Shown here: in pieces, positions 26,011 through 34,230 of the stretch | How the letters are laid out: every line of letters starts with the position of its first letter | Position numbering within the stretch: the stretch's first letter is position 1 | DNA from: an uncultured Eubacteriales bacterium | Lineage (GTDB): Bacteria; Bacillota; Clostridia; Oscillospirales; Oscillospiraceae | NCBI GenBank assembly: GCA_900317375.1 | Contig: ONGJ01000028.1 | Coordinates: 1-41,123, forward strand | Length of the DNA stretch: 41,123 bases | Direction of reading: 5' to 3' | The notes under the pieces: model-generated | The model's database searches: none | Seen by the model: only the letters and a program-made list of their open reading frames with translations | Told to the model about the DNA's origin: nothing | Position numbers and translations under genes: made by a program

Positions 26011-26013
26011 TGA
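25516..26013 (+). CDS. Sugar-binding protein, fragment 3 (C-lobe of domain 2)
   Basis: This 165-residue frame resumes at [19 protein letters not shown], the segment missing from copy 1, and ends DQIENG. It contains [14 protein letters not shown] and [15 protein letters not shown], the second lobe and hinge return of the periplasmic-binding fold. There is no own Shine-Dalgarno at the GTG 25516; it would be translated only as part of a repaired frame. Confidence 0.6.
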   Translation: MLVCPSGQTEKAVVATANWATDAAQARFENILSSNYSDGTKLDAVLASNDSTARGVENALESSYTGDWPVITGQDCDIAIMKNLIDGKQAMSVFKDTRTLAAKVVEMVDALMQGKEPPVNDTETYDNGTGVIPSFLCEPVACTVDNYQELLIDSGYYTMDQIENG

Positions 26014-26049
26014 TTTATCGGATTCGGCATAACAACTGATTAGCCTTTG

Positions 26050-26087
26050 GCGGGCAAGGAGGGAAACCGCCTTGCCCGCTTTTCTTA
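26050..26087 (+). terminator. Terminator/attenuator between binding protein and ABC genes
   Basis: GCGGGCAAGG (26050-26059) pairs with CCTTGCCCGC (26070-26079), followed by TTTTCTTATTT. Placed between the binding-protein gene and mmsA, it would let the binding protein be made in excess over the membrane complex, a common arrangement. Confidence 0.88.
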
Positions 26088-26116
26088 TTTGATCTCTCAA
26101 TGATGGAGGGGATTTT

Positions 26117-27661
26117 TTGTCTGATATTATACTGGAAATGAGAGGGATCACCAAGGAGTTTCCGGGCGTCAAGGCGCTGGATGACGTCAACTTCGCCGTC
26201 AAGCGCGGCAGCATTCATGCCCTGGTAGGGGAAAACGGCGCCGGGAAATCCACGCTGATGAACGTCCTGAGCGGCTGGTATCCCTACGGAAGCTATTCGG
26301 GCGATATTATCTATAACGGTGAGGAATGCCGCTTTCATAACCTGAAGGACAGTGAAAGCAAGGGCATCGTCATCATCCATCAGGAACTGGCGCTGATCCC
26401 GTATATGAGCATCGGCGAAAACATGTTTCTGGGCAATGAACAGGGAAAGAAATTTGCCATCGACTGGGACAAGACCCATGCCGAGGCAACGAAATATCTG
26501 AAGATCGTCGGCCTGACAGAATCATCGAAAACGCTGATCAAGGACATCGGCGTCGGCAAACAGCAGATGGTCGAAATCGCCAAGGCCCTCGCAAAGCATG
26601 CGAAGCTGATGATTCTGGACGAGCCGACCTCGTCCCTGAATGAAGAGGACTCGCAGGCGCTGCTGGACCTGCTTCTCGAGTTCAAGAAGCAGGGCATGAC
26701 CTCGATCATCATTTCGCACAAGATCAACGAGGTTTCCTATGTCGCGGACGATATCACCATCGTGCGTGACGGCAGGACCATCGAGACCCTGACCAAGGGT
26801 GTGGACGATTTCAGCGAGGACCGCATCATCCGCGGCATGGTCGGCCGCAAGATGGAAGACCGTTTTCCGAAGCGCAGCGGTGTGGAGATCGGCGACGTTG
26901 CCCTTGATGTCCGCAACTGGACTGTCTATCATCCGCTCTATTCGGATAAAAAGGTCGTCGACGACGTCTCCTTCCATGTGCGCAAGGGCGAGGTGGTCGG
27001 CATCTCCGGCCTGATGGGCGCCGGGCGTACCGAGCTTGCCATGAGCCTGTTCGGCCGTAGCTACGGCACCGGCGTTACCGGCACGCTGAAAATCAACGGC
27101 AAAGAGGTTCATCTACATTCTCCGCGTCAGGCGATTGACAACGGCCTTGCCTATGTCACCGAGGACCGGAAGGGCAACGGCCTGATTCTCTCGAACCCCA
27201 TTTCCGTGAACACCACGCTGGCCAACATGAAGGGGGTTTCCAGCCGCGGCGTCATCAATACCGATAAAGAGCTCGCCGTGGCCGAAGAATACCGGCAGAA
27301 GCTGCGCACCAAGACGCCGTCCGTCCTGCAGAACGTCGGGAATCTTTCCGGCGGCAACCAGCAGAAGGTCCTGCTGGCCAAGTGGATGTATGCCAACCCC
27401 GATATTCTGATTCTGGATGAGCCCACCCGCGGCATCGACGTCGGCGCGAAGTACGAGATCTACTGCATCATCAACGAGCTGGTTGCCTCCGGCAAATCGG
27501 TCATCATGATCTCCTCGGAACTGCCCGAGGTTCTCGGTATGAGCGACCGCATCTATGTTTTGAACGAGGGAAAACTCGTCGGCGAGTTCACCCGCGAAGA
27601 GGCCAGTCAGGAAAAGATCATGGCCTGTATCCTTTCAACGGATTCTGCACCAAAGGAGTAA
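26117..27661 (+). CDS. mmsA: Multiple monosaccharide ABC transporter ATP-binding protein MmsA
   Basis: This 514-residue double ATPase of the CUT2 sugar importer class energises uptake. Domain 1 has Walker [10 protein letters not shown], a Q-loop [10 protein letters not shown], signature [13 protein letters not shown] and Walker [12 protein letters not shown]. Domain 2 has a degenerate Walker A (GLMGAGRTE), signature [14 protein letters not shown] and [12 protein letters not shown]. The asymmetric second site is normal for this class. The start is TTG 26117 after GGAGGGG (26105-26111). mmsB starts 7 nt after the stop. Confidence 0.94.
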   Translation: MSDIILEMRGITKEFPGVKALDDVNFAVKRGSIHALVGENGAGKSTLMNVLSGWYPYGSYSGDIIYNGEECRFHNLKDSESKGIVIIHQELALIPYMSIGENMFLGNEQGKKFAIDWDKTHAEATKYLKIVGLTESSKTLIKDIGVGKQQMVEIAKALAKHAKLMILDEPTSSLNEEDSQALLDLLLEFKKQGMTSIIISHKINEVSYVADDITIVRDGRTIETLTKGVDDFSEDRIIRGMVGRKMEDRFPKRSGVEIGDVALDVRNWTVYHPLYSDKKVVDDVSFHVRKGEVVGISGLMGAGRTELAMSLFGRSYGTGVTGTLKINGKEVHLHSPRQAIDNGLAYVTEDRKGNGLILSNPISVNTTLANMKGVSSRGVINTDKELAVAEEYRQKLRTKTPSVLQNVGNLSGGNQQKVLLAKWMYANPDILILDEPTRGIDVGAKYEIYCIINELVASGKSVIMISSELPEVLGMSDRIYVLNEGKLVGEFTREEASQEKIMACILSTDSAPKE

Positions 27662-27668
27662 GGAGACA

Positions 27669-28838
27669 ATGAGTAAGACGAAAGTTCTGACATTTGTTCA
27701 GAAGTACACCATGATCATCGCGCTTGTGCTGGTGACGGCATTTTTCGCCTGGCGCACCAACGGCAAGCTTCTTCTGCCCCAGAACCTGACCAACATCATC
27801 GCCCAGAACGCCTACGTGTTCGTGCTGGCAACCGGTATGCTGCTCTGCATTCTCACCGGCGGCAACATCGATCTGTCTGTCGGCTCGGTGGTCTGCTTTG
27901 TCGGTACCGTCGGCGCGGTCCTGCTGCGCAACGACCTGAATATGTGGCTGGTCGTCCTGGTGATGCTCCTCGTCGGTCTCCTGATCGGCGCCTGGCAGGC
28001 CTTCTGGATAGCCTATGTCCATGTCCCGCCCTTCATCACCACCCTCTCGGGCATGATGGTCTTCCGCGGCCTCTCGAACGTCGTGCTGCAGGGCAAGACG
28101 GTCTCCGTCACCAACGAGAAGTTCGTCCAGCTCTTCGGCGGCGGTGCCAAATGCTATGTGCCCGACGTCTTCCACGGTGCGAACATCAACATCCTCTGCA
28201 TTGTGGTCGGCGCGCTGTGCTGTGTGCTGTATCTCTTCTTCACCATCCGCAGCCGCGCCGTGCGCAAGAAGGCCGGCCTGGAGGTCGATTCCGCGGCAAA
28301 GACGATTATCACGGCCGTCATCATCGTCGCGGTTGTCATGTTCTTTACCTATCGCCTGGCCCAGTACAAGGGCCTCCCGATGGCGCTGATCTGGGTGGCG
28401 CTGGTGGTCCTGATCTATACCTACATCACCGGCAAGACCACGGTCGGCCGTTACCTCTATGCCATCGGCGGCAACGAGGTGGCCACCAGGCTCTCCGGTA
28501 TCAACACCAAGAGCATTTACTTCTTTGCCTATGCCAACATGGGCCTCCTGTCCGGCCTCGCTGGCATCCTGACGATTGCCCGTCTGACCTCGGCGCAGCC
28601 CACCTACGGCCAGAACTACGAGATGGACGCCATCGGCTCCTGCTTCATCGGCGGTGCCTCCGCATACGGCGGTGTCGGCACGGTGCCCGGCGTCATCATC
28701 GGTGCCCTGCTGATGGGCGTTATCAACATCGGCATGAGCATCATGGGCGTTGACGCCAACTACCAGAAGGTCGTCAAGGGCCTGGTTCTGCTGGCCGCCG
28801 TTATCTTCGACGTCGTCTCGAAGAAGAAGAGCAGCTGA
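27669..28838 (+). CDS. mmsB: Multiple monosaccharide ABC transporter permease MmsB
   Basis: This 389-residue membrane permease of the BPD_transp_2/RbsC-like family forms the channel for the MmsA ATPase. About ten hydrophobic segments are visible, with GGNIDLSVGSVV near residue 62, FITTLSGMMVFRGL, and the late IGSCFIGGASAYGGVGTVPGVIIGALLMG, all conserved in this family. An extended loop around residues 195-215 (IRSRAVRKKAGLEVDSAAK) is characteristic of the MmsB branch. AAGGAG is directly upstream. A terminator follows 21 nt after the stop. Confidence 0.94.
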   Translation: MSKTKVLTFVQKYTMIIALVLVTAFFAWRTNGKLLLPQNLTNIIAQNAYVFVLATGMLLCILTGGNIDLSVGSVVCFVGTVGAVLLRNDLNMWLVVLVMLLVGLLIGAWQAFWIAYVHVPPFITTLSGMMVFRGLSNVVLQGKTVSVTNEKFVQLFGGGAKCYVPDVFHGANINILCIVVGALCCVLYLFFTIRSRAVRKKAGLEVDSAAKTIITAVIIVAVVMFFTYRLAQYKGLPMALIWVALVVLIYTYITGKTTVGRYLYAIGGNEVATRLSGINTKSIYFFAYANMGLLSGLAGILTIARLTSAQPTYGQNYEMDAIGSCFIGGASAYGGVGTVPGVIIGALLMGVINIGMSIMGVDANYQKVVKGLVLLAAVIFDVVSKKKSS

Positions 28839-28859
28839 TCGTCTGCAAACCGAAAAAGA

Positions 28860-28886
28860 GGGGCGGCTCAGCCGCCCCTTTTCCCT
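28860..28886 (+). terminator. Rho-independent terminator after sugar transporter
   Basis: A perfect 8-bp GC stem, GGGGCGGC (28860-28867) with GCCGCCCC (28871-28878), has a TCA loop and is followed by TTTTCCCTC. Confidence 0.88.
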
Positions 28887-28916
28887 CATCATCTTGCCCG
28901 GGCAGGAGGAAACCGT

Positions 28917-29198
28917 ATGTTCAATTCGAGTGATCCCCGTAAAACCAGAATCAGCAACATCGCCATGCTCCGCACGCTGGTGGCCGGCTATCTGTTTTAT
29001 CTCGGCTTTACGATTCTGCGTGACGTGATGAAGGGGGAGCCCGGCAGCCTGCCCGTCTGGCTCCTCTGGCTCTGCGGGATTCTTTTCATGCTGACCGCCC
29101 TCGTCTTTGGCTGGTACACCTGGCGGCAGTATCGCAGACAGACCGCCGCCCTCGAGGCGGAATCCGCGGAAGAGGAAAAGGAATCGCCGCCCGGCTGA
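28917..29198 (+). CDS. Small two-helix membrane protein, unknown function
   Basis: A 93-residue protein with GCAGGAGG just upstream of the ATG. It has two hydrophobic segments (about residues 18-36 and 48-67) joined by a short loop, then a basic stretch (WRQYRRQ) and an acidic tail (ESAEEEKESPPG) predicted to lie in the cytoplasm. No family is recognised. It lies between a terminator and a bidirectional terminator, and no clear promoter is seen, so it may depend on readthrough from mmsB. Confidence 0.7.
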   Translation: MFNSSDPRKTRISNIAMLRTLVAGYLFYLGFTILRDVMKGEPGSLPVWLLWLCGILFMLTALVFGWYTWRQYRRQTAALEAESAEEEKESPPG

Positions 29199-29247
29199 CT
29201 TCCCCCGGCTTCCGGCATGGCAGCTCGGTGCGCACCGGAAAGAAAAT

Positions 29248-29292
29248 GCTGACCCTCAGGAGAAATCCCGAAGGTCAGCTTTTTGCTTTTTC
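29248..29292. terminator. Bidirectional terminator between convergent units
   Basis: GCTGACCCTCAGGA (29248-29261) pairs with TCCCGAAGGTCAGC (29266-29279) with two mismatches and a GAAA loop. TTTTTGCTTTTTC follows on the plus strand and AGCATTTTCTTT follows on the minus strand, so it can serve both the small gene and the nucleoside transporter operon. Confidence 0.85.
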
Positions 29293-29310
29293 TTATGAAG
29301 ACCGCAGCGC

Positions 29311-30249
29311 TCAGCGCGAACCCTTGTCGTAGGGGATGCCCTCAGCCTTCGGTGCGCGCGAGTTCTTGGAGGTCAGCGCGAGAACGATCAGAGAGACGAT
29401 ATACGGCATCATGTTGTACACATTGCTCGGCAGGTTCAGTGCAGCCAGAGCAGGGAAGCCGATATAGGTGTTGGACAGGGCGCGGAACAGGCCGAACAGC
29501 AGGGCTGCCAGCGCAATCCGGGCAGGCTTCCACTGGCCGAAGATCATGACCGCCAGGGCCAGGAAGCCGAAGCCGGCCACGCCGTTTTCAAACTTCCAGA
29601 TGGAAACGCCGGCGAGAATATAGCAGATCCCGCCCAGTCCGCCGAGCGCACCTGAGAGCAGGACGCCGGCCCAGCGCATCTTATAGACGTTGATACCGAC
29701 GGAATCTGCCGCCTGAGGATGCTCACCGCAGGCCATCAGCCGGAGCCCGAATTTGGTTCTGTACAGCATGACCGCGACGACAATCACGGCTATGACGGCA
29801 ATCAGCATGAACCAGTTGAACTCAAAGCCATGGATGTTCACAATGAACATTTTACGCGCACGGACATATTCGATCTCCGAGGAGTGGTCGTCCGGATTGG
29901 CCGCTGTATTGAGCGCTTTGACGAAAACCGTAGCGGCGGCTGTCCCGAGGAGGTTCAGCGCTGTTCCGACCAGGGTTTGATCCGCCTTGAAGTTGATACA
30001 GGCGACTCCCAGCAGAGAGGAATAGACGCTGCCGAAGAGCATCGCGGCGAGTATGCTGAGCATCACCATGACAAAGGCGGACGAGGTGTTGCAGTAACGC
30101 ATGACCAGTGCGCCGCCCAGTGCGCCGATGACCATGATACCCTCAAGACCGAGGTTGATGACGCCGGAGTGCTCAGAGATGCATCCGCCCAGCGCGACAA
30201 GGATCAGGACGGAGGAAAAGATCAGGGTATACTGAATGAGCAGCAGCAT
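29311..30249 (-). CDS. Nucleoside ABC transporter permease (second, NupQ-like)
   Basis: This 312-residue inner permease of the BPD_transp_2 family pairs with the upstream permease in BMP-type nucleoside importers such as Bacillus NupNOPQ. About eight to nine hydrophobic segments are visible, along with SGVINLGLEGIMVIGALGG near residue 28 and LMACGEHPQAADSVGINVYK in the cytoplasmic coupling loop, both typical of this subunit. Its ATG overlaps the upstream permease stop by one base (TAATG), so the two are co-translated. It is last in the minus-strand operon, ending at a bidirectional terminator. Confidence 0.93.
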   Translation of the reverse strand: MLLLIQYTLIFSSVLILVALGGCISEHSGVINLGLEGIMVIGALGGALVMRYCNTSSAFVMVMLSILAAMLFGSVYSSLLGVACINFKADQTLVGTALNLLGTAAATVFVKALNTAANPDDHSSEIEYVRARKMFIVNIHGFEFNWFMLIAVIAVIVVAVMLYRTKFGLRLMACGEHPQAADSVGINVYKMRWAGVLLSGALGGLGGICYILAGVSIWKFENGVAGFGFLALAVMIFGQWKPARIALAALLFGLFRALSNTYIGFPALAALNLPSNVYNMMPYIVSLIVLALTSKNSRAPKAEGIPYDKGSR

Positions 30250-31388
30250 TACTTGTCACCGTCCTTTCCGGAACCGGCCGGAGCCGCTTTTGGCTTCTGC
30301 ATTTTTTTCTCCCCGCTTCGGTCGAGTATGTTGTTCATCGTGATCTTGATGAACAGAACAAAGCCGCAGAGATAGATGATCACCGAGGAGATCAGATCAG
30401 AAATCTGAGAGCTGTAAAAATTCGTGTTTACGTATTGGCCGCCATCGGTGATATGCTGGATGAAAAAGGAAGAAAAGATCGCGCCGATCGGACTCAGCCC
30501 GCCGAGGAAGGCCGCGGCAATACCGTTGAAACCCATGCTGGGTACGGAAGACTGCGTGCATTCCCAGCGCATATAGCCCGTCTGATACAGCATGGCGGCA
30601 CCCAGACCGGCCAGACCGCCCGCAATGACCAGCGTCAGGATGATGTTTCGGTTTTCCCGCATTCCGGCGTATTTGGCGGCATTTTTGTTGCTTCCGGTCG
30701 CCTTCAGCTCATACCCGAGCCTGGTCTTGTTCAGGACGATGCTGACGGCAATGGCGATCAGCAGGGCGAGCGGGACGGCAATCGTGACGTATTTGTTCTT
30801 CGCAAACAGCGTATCCAGCCCGGCGTTCGGAAGCAGCGCAGAGGGGTTGACTTCGTTGATATACATGGTATAAGGGCTGGCGACTTCCTTGACTTTGGAT
30901 AGGATCGTGTTGGCGGTATACAGAGAGATCCAGTTCAGCATGATGCCCGAGATAACCTCGTTGACGTTGCAGTAGGATTTCAGAAAACCGACGATCGCGC
31001 CGAGAACAGCGCCGGCAGCAATGGCAAACAGCAGGCAGGGCAGCCAGCTCCAGCCCCAGGCCAGGGCTGCGTAGAGGCAGGCACAGGAACCGGCGACATA
31101 CTGTCCTGCAACGCCGATGTTGAACAGACCGACTTTATAGGCAAACAGAATGCTCAGCGAGCACATCAGCAGCGGCATGGTCTTGGCAAGCGTGTTGCCG
31201 AACTGCTTGAGCTGGGTTTTCGGCTTGCTCCAGGTGAAGAAATTCTTGATAACGTTGAGGATTGATTCCGCAGCACCTTCGGGGTTGATGAAAAGAAGGA
31301 CGATGTATCCGACGAGCAGTCCGAGAATGATGCAGATGATCGAAGCAATAAAGGCTTGAACGCCGGGATTTCTCAGTGCTTTTTTCAT
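30249..31388 (-). CDS. Nucleoside ABC transporter permease (first, NupP-like)
   Basis: A 379-residue permease with about nine hydrophobic segments. It contains FAYKVGLFNIGVAGQYVAG (the family box preceding the channel helices), EVISGIMLNWISLY and the coupling segment YELKATGSNKNAAKYAGM. The C-terminus is a basic Lys/Pro/Ala tail. Its ATG at 31388 overlaps the ATPase stop by 4 nt and is preceded by GAGGTG. Together with the ATPase and second permease it completes a purine nucleoside importer. Confidence 0.93.
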   Translation of the reverse strand: MKKALRNPGVQAFIASIICIILGLLVGYIVLLFINPEGAAESILNVIKNFFTWSKPKTQLKQFGNTLAKTMPLLMCSLSILFAYKVGLFNIGVAGQYVAGSCACLYAALAWGWSWLPCLLFAIAAGAVLGAIVGFLKSYCNVNEVISGIMLNWISLYTANTILSKVKEVASPYTMYINEVNPSALLPNAGLDTLFAKNKYVTIAVPLALLIAIAVSIVLNKTRLGYELKATGSNKNAAKYAGMRENRNIILTLVIAGGLAGLGAAMLYQTGYMRWECTQSSVPSMGFNGIAAAFLGGLSPIGAIFSSFFIQHITDGGQYVNTNFYSSQISDLISSVIIYLCGFVLFIKITMNNILDRSGEKKMQKPKAAPAGSGKDGDK

Positions 31389-32920
31389 GCTTTCACCTCA
31401 TCTCGTTTCGCCCCGGCCATATACAGACCGAGCTCTTCCTGTGTCGTCTTCTTCGGGTCCAGCTCGCCGACAATCTCGCCCTCGTACATGACCAGGATCC
31501 GATCGGGGACATCCATGACCTCGTCAAGCTCCAGGGAAATCAGCAGGACTGCCTTTCCGGCATCCCGCTGCGCGATCAGCTGCTTGTGGATATATTCGAT
31601 GGCACCGACATCGAGGCCGCGGGTGGGCTGGACTGCGATCAGCAGTTCCGGCGCCTTGTCGATTTCGCGGGCGATGATCGCCTTCTGCTGGTTGCCGCCG
31701 GACATGGAACGCGCTGTGGTAATGGCACCCTGTCCGGAGCGGACGTCATACTGTTCGATCAGACGGTTGGCATAATCCCGGATGCTTTTCCTTTTGAGAA
31801 AACCGGCGCTGCTGGTGAACTCCGGACCGAAATAGGTCTGCAGGATCAGGTTGTCCTCCAGAGAATAGTCCAGCACAAGACCGTGCTTGTGGCGGTCCTC
31901 CGGGATATGGCTGATGCCCATGACACTCCGCTCACGAATGGAAGCTTTGGTGATGTCCTTCCCGCAGAGCGTGATCTTCCCGCTGACCAGCGGCTCCAGC
32001 CCGGAGAGGCCGTATACAAATTCAGACTGACCGTTTCCGTCAATCCCGGCAAGGCAGACAATTTCACCGGCGCGGACCTTGAGCGAGACATTCTTGACGG
32101 CATTGTTTTTGTGGACCTTGGAGGCGACGGTCATGTTTTCAATGCTGAGGACGACCTCGCCCGGCGTGGCGGGTGTTTTCTGAACGTGGAAGTTGACATT
32201 GCGGCCGACCATCATGGCAGAGAGGGACTCCGGCGTGGTGTCTTTGGTATTCACGGTACCGATGTACTTCCCCTTGCGCAGGACGGTGCAGCGGTCGGCG
32301 ACTTCCATGATCTCATTCAGCTTGTGGGAGATGAAGAGAATGGACTTGCCTTCTGCCGCCAGATTTTTCATGATCAGCATGAGCTCTGAGATCTCCTGCG
32401 GCGTCAGAACGGCGGTAGGCTCGTCAAAGATCAGGATCTCATTGTCGCGGTAAAGCATTTTGAGAATCTCGGTTCTCTGCTGCATACCGACCGTGATGTC
32501 CTCGATCTTCGCATCCGGGTCAACGCGGAGGCCGTATTTCTCAGAGAGGGCGAGGACCTTTTCGCGGGCCTCCTGTTTCTGAAGAAAGCCCAGCTTGTTC
32601 GGCTCCACTCCAAGAATGATGTTGTCGAGCACCGTGAAGCACTCAACGAGCTTGAAGTGCTGGTGCACCATGCCGATTCCGAGATCATTTGCATCGTTCG
32701 GGTTGTTGATTCTGACTTCAACACCATCTTTTTTGATCGTTCCTTCTTCTGGCTGATAAAGTCCGAAGAGTACACTCATCAGTGTGCTCTTCCCGGCTCC
32801 GTTTTCTCCCAGAAGGGCATGAATCTCACCCTTTTTCAGCTGAAGGGTAATATCATCGTTTGCAATGATGCCGGGAAATTTTTTTGTGATGTGAAGCATC
32901 TCGATCGCATATTGCTCCAA
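31385..32920 (-). CDS. Nucleoside ABC transporter ATP-binding protein (NupO-like)
   Basis: A 511-residue tandem ATPase. Domain 1 has GENGAGKST, a Q-loop MVHQHFKLVE (diagnostic of BMP-type nucleoside ATPases), signature VGMQQRTEILKML and LIFDEPTAVLTPQE. Domain 2 has GIDGNGQSE, HIPEDRHKHGLV and signature MSGGNQQKAIIAREI; its Walker B region reads LLIAVQPTRGLDVG, where Q replaces the catalytic Glu, as usual in this family. TTG at 32920 is preferred: it lies 8 nt after AAGGAGG (32929-32935), whereas the GTG at 32926 is only 2 nt from it. Confidence 0.93.
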   Translation of the reverse strand: MEQYAIEMLHITKKFPGIIANDDITLQLKKGEIHALLGENGAGKSTLMSVLFGLYQPEEGTIKKDGVEVRINNPNDANDLGIGMVHQHFKLVECFTVLDNIILGVEPNKLGFLQKQEAREKVLALSEKYGLRVDPDAKIEDITVGMQQRTEILKMLYRDNEILIFDEPTAVLTPQEISELMLIMKNLAAEGKSILFISHKLNEIMEVADRCTVLRKGKYIGTVNTKDTTPESLSAMMVGRNVNFHVQKTPATPGEVVLSIENMTVASKVHKNNAVKNVSLKVRAGEIVCLAGIDGNGQSEFVYGLSGLEPLVSGKITLCGKDITKASIRERSVMGISHIPEDRHKHGLVLDYSLEDNLILQTYFGPEFTSSAGFLKRKSIRDYANRLIEQYDVRSGQGAITTARSMSGGNQQKAIIAREIDKAPELLIAVQPTRGLDVGAIEYIHKQLIAQRDAGKAVLLISLELDEVMDVPDRILVMYEGEIVGELDPKKTTQEELGLYMAGAKRDEVKA

Positions 32921-32953
32921 ATTCACAGCCTCCTTTTCTCTCTTAGTTCCCTT

Positions 32954-32985
32954 CAAAAAAGAGGCAGGCCAAAAGACCTGCCTCT
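32954..32985 (-). terminator. Terminator/attenuator between nucleoside-binding protein and ATPase
   Basis: On the minus strand AGAGGCAGG pairs with CCTGCCTCT (plus coordinates 32960-32968 and 32977-32985), followed by TTTTTT. It lies downstream of the binding-protein gene and upstream of the ATPase, mirroring the sugar transporter arrangement. Confidence 0.92.
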
Positions 32986-33001
32986 GAGAAGCCGGATAGA
33001 A

Positions 33002-34096
33002 TTACTTGATGTTGCCCTGATAATCAACCGAGATGGCTGTGACGGCAGGCTCGGCGGCGATGTCGTTGGAAACCTTGACGTCACCGGCGTTCATGGCAGC
33101 GACGAGAGCGGCATAATCCTCTTCTGTGAAGCTGTCACTGAACTGGGTGGAACCGGCGATCTGGACGAAGTTCTCAGCGGGGACGTCAGAGACGAGGCCC
33201 AGCGTGTCAACCTTGCCGCCCTTGAAGGAGCCGTCAAGGATAGCGGAAAGCGCGGATTCGACCGTAGCGGCAAGACCCTTCATCGCGGAGGTAACGGTGA
33301 TGCCTTCGCCGTAGAGACCGTCGATCGTTGCGGCCTGGTCAACGTCAACACCGATGACCTTGCCGCCGACCTTGGCAGCAGCCTCACCGGCAGAGGTGAA
33401 GATACCGCCGCCGCAGGCGAACACAACTTCCGTACCGGCAGAGTACCAGGTATCCATGTAAGCCGTGATGTCAGAATCGCCGTAGAACTGGTTGCCGTAC
33501 GCATACTTGACTTCAACGTCCTTCAGGCCGAGCTCGGCAGCCGCTGCATCGCAGCCCTGCACAAAGCCGTAGCCGTAACGCACAACGGCCGGAACCGCCA
33601 TGCCGCCCAGGAAGCCGAGCTTGGTGTAGCCGAGCTTCACAGCCGCATAGCCGGCCATGTAGCCGCAGAGCTCTTCCTGATAGACAGCGCAGTAGAGGTT
33701 CGCGGGAACATCCTTGGCGAGGTCGCCGATGTCGCCTTCGCTGACGTCAAGGGCGATGAAGGTGATGTCGTCATACTCGGGAGCGACTTCCTGGATGGCC
33801 GGGCCGAAGGCATAACCGGGCATCACAATGACGGTATAGCCGTCATCGATAGCCTTCTCGATGGAGGTGATACGGTCTTCATCGGAGTCGGAAGCCGGTT
33901 TGTAATACTGGAAGTCGAGCTTGTTGGCATCGGCAAAGGCCTTGCAGGCTTCATAGGTGGTCTGGTTGAAGGACTGGTCGGTAATGTCGCCGTAGTCGGT
34001 GATCATTGCCACAGCGGGGGCATCGTCAGCAAAAGCGGTGACGCCCAGCGCGAGAAGCATGCAGAGAGCCAATGCGATAGAAAGGATCTTCTTCAT
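33002..34096 (-). CDS. BMP-family nucleoside-binding protein without lipobox
   Basis: This 364-residue binding protein of the BMP (Bmp/Med/PnrA) family captures purine nucleosides for the adjacent ABC importer. Family boxes are MITDYGDITDQSFNQTTYE near residue 31, VIVMPGYAFGPAIQEVA, GYMAGYAAVKLG with GFLGGMAVPAVVRYGYGFV, and VVFACGGGIFTSAGEAA with VIGVDVDQ. The signal peptide (KKILSIALALCMLLALGVTAFADD) ends in a signal peptidase I site (AFA before DD) instead of a lipobox; its only Cys is inside the hydrophobic core. Homologues in Gram-positive bacteria are normally lipoproteins. It starts at ATG 34096 after CGGAGGAAT and has its own promoter. Confidence 0.93.
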   Translation of the reverse strand: MKKILSIALALCMLLALGVTAFADDAPAVAMITDYGDITDQSFNQTTYEACKAFADANKLDFQYYKPASDSDEDRITSIEKAIDDGYTVIVMPGYAFGPAIQEVAPEYDDITFIALDVSEGDIGDLAKDVPANLYCAVYQEELCGYMAGYAAVKLGYTKLGFLGGMAVPAVVRYGYGFVQGCDAAAAELGLKDVEVKYAYGNQFYGDSDITAYMDTWYSAGTEVVFACGGGIFTSAGEAAAKVGGKVIGVDVDQAATIDGLYGEGITVTSAMKGLAATVESALSAILDGSFKGGKVDTLGLVSDVPAENFVQIAGSTQFSDSFTEEDYAALVAAMNAGDVKVSNDIAAEPAVTAISVDYQGNIK

Positions 34097-34154
34097 TTTT
34101 ATTCCTCCGTTTAGTTTTATTTTCGGTTCCTCAGAACCTTAGTTAACAAAATGC

Positions 34155-34184
34155 ATTATACCATGTACGAATAAGCAGAATCAA
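34155..34184 (-). promoter_or_regulatory. Extended -10 promoter for nucleoside-binding protein operon
   Basis: On the minus strand TTGATT (34184-34179) and TATAAT (34160-34155) are 18 bp apart, with TG one base upstream of the -10 (TGGTATAAT). Predicted leader is about 50 nt; no purine riboswitch is visible in it. Confidence 0.82.
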
Positions 34185-34230
34185 GTGGGAAGTAAAAAAA
34201 AGAAACAGGACAGGGGAGAAAATAACAGAA

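Larger units (their letters stand above)
23863..26013 (+). pseudogene. chvE: Tandem-duplicated ChvE-type sugar-binding lipoprotein with two apparent frameshifts
   Basis: This is the extracellular sugar-binding protein of a ChvE-MmsA-MmsB type importer. It opens with a lipoprotein signal ([19 protein letters not shown], lipobox LAAC) and an Ala/Pro/Glu linker, followed by one complete Peripla_BP_4 domain ([20 protein letters not shown] to [10 protein letters not shown]). A second linker and a second, nearly identical domain ending IENG then follow. Copy 1 lacks 25 nt at 24495/24496 and copy 2 carries a 4-bp duplication (CGAC, 25502-25509) at the homologous position after LQPYLD. Undoing both gives one uninterrupted 724-codon frame and an exact 1035-nt period. 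As written, it reads as three fragments. It could be an assembly error in a near-identical repeat or a true broken gene; I favour assembly error because the downstream ABC genes are intact. Confidence 0.85.
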
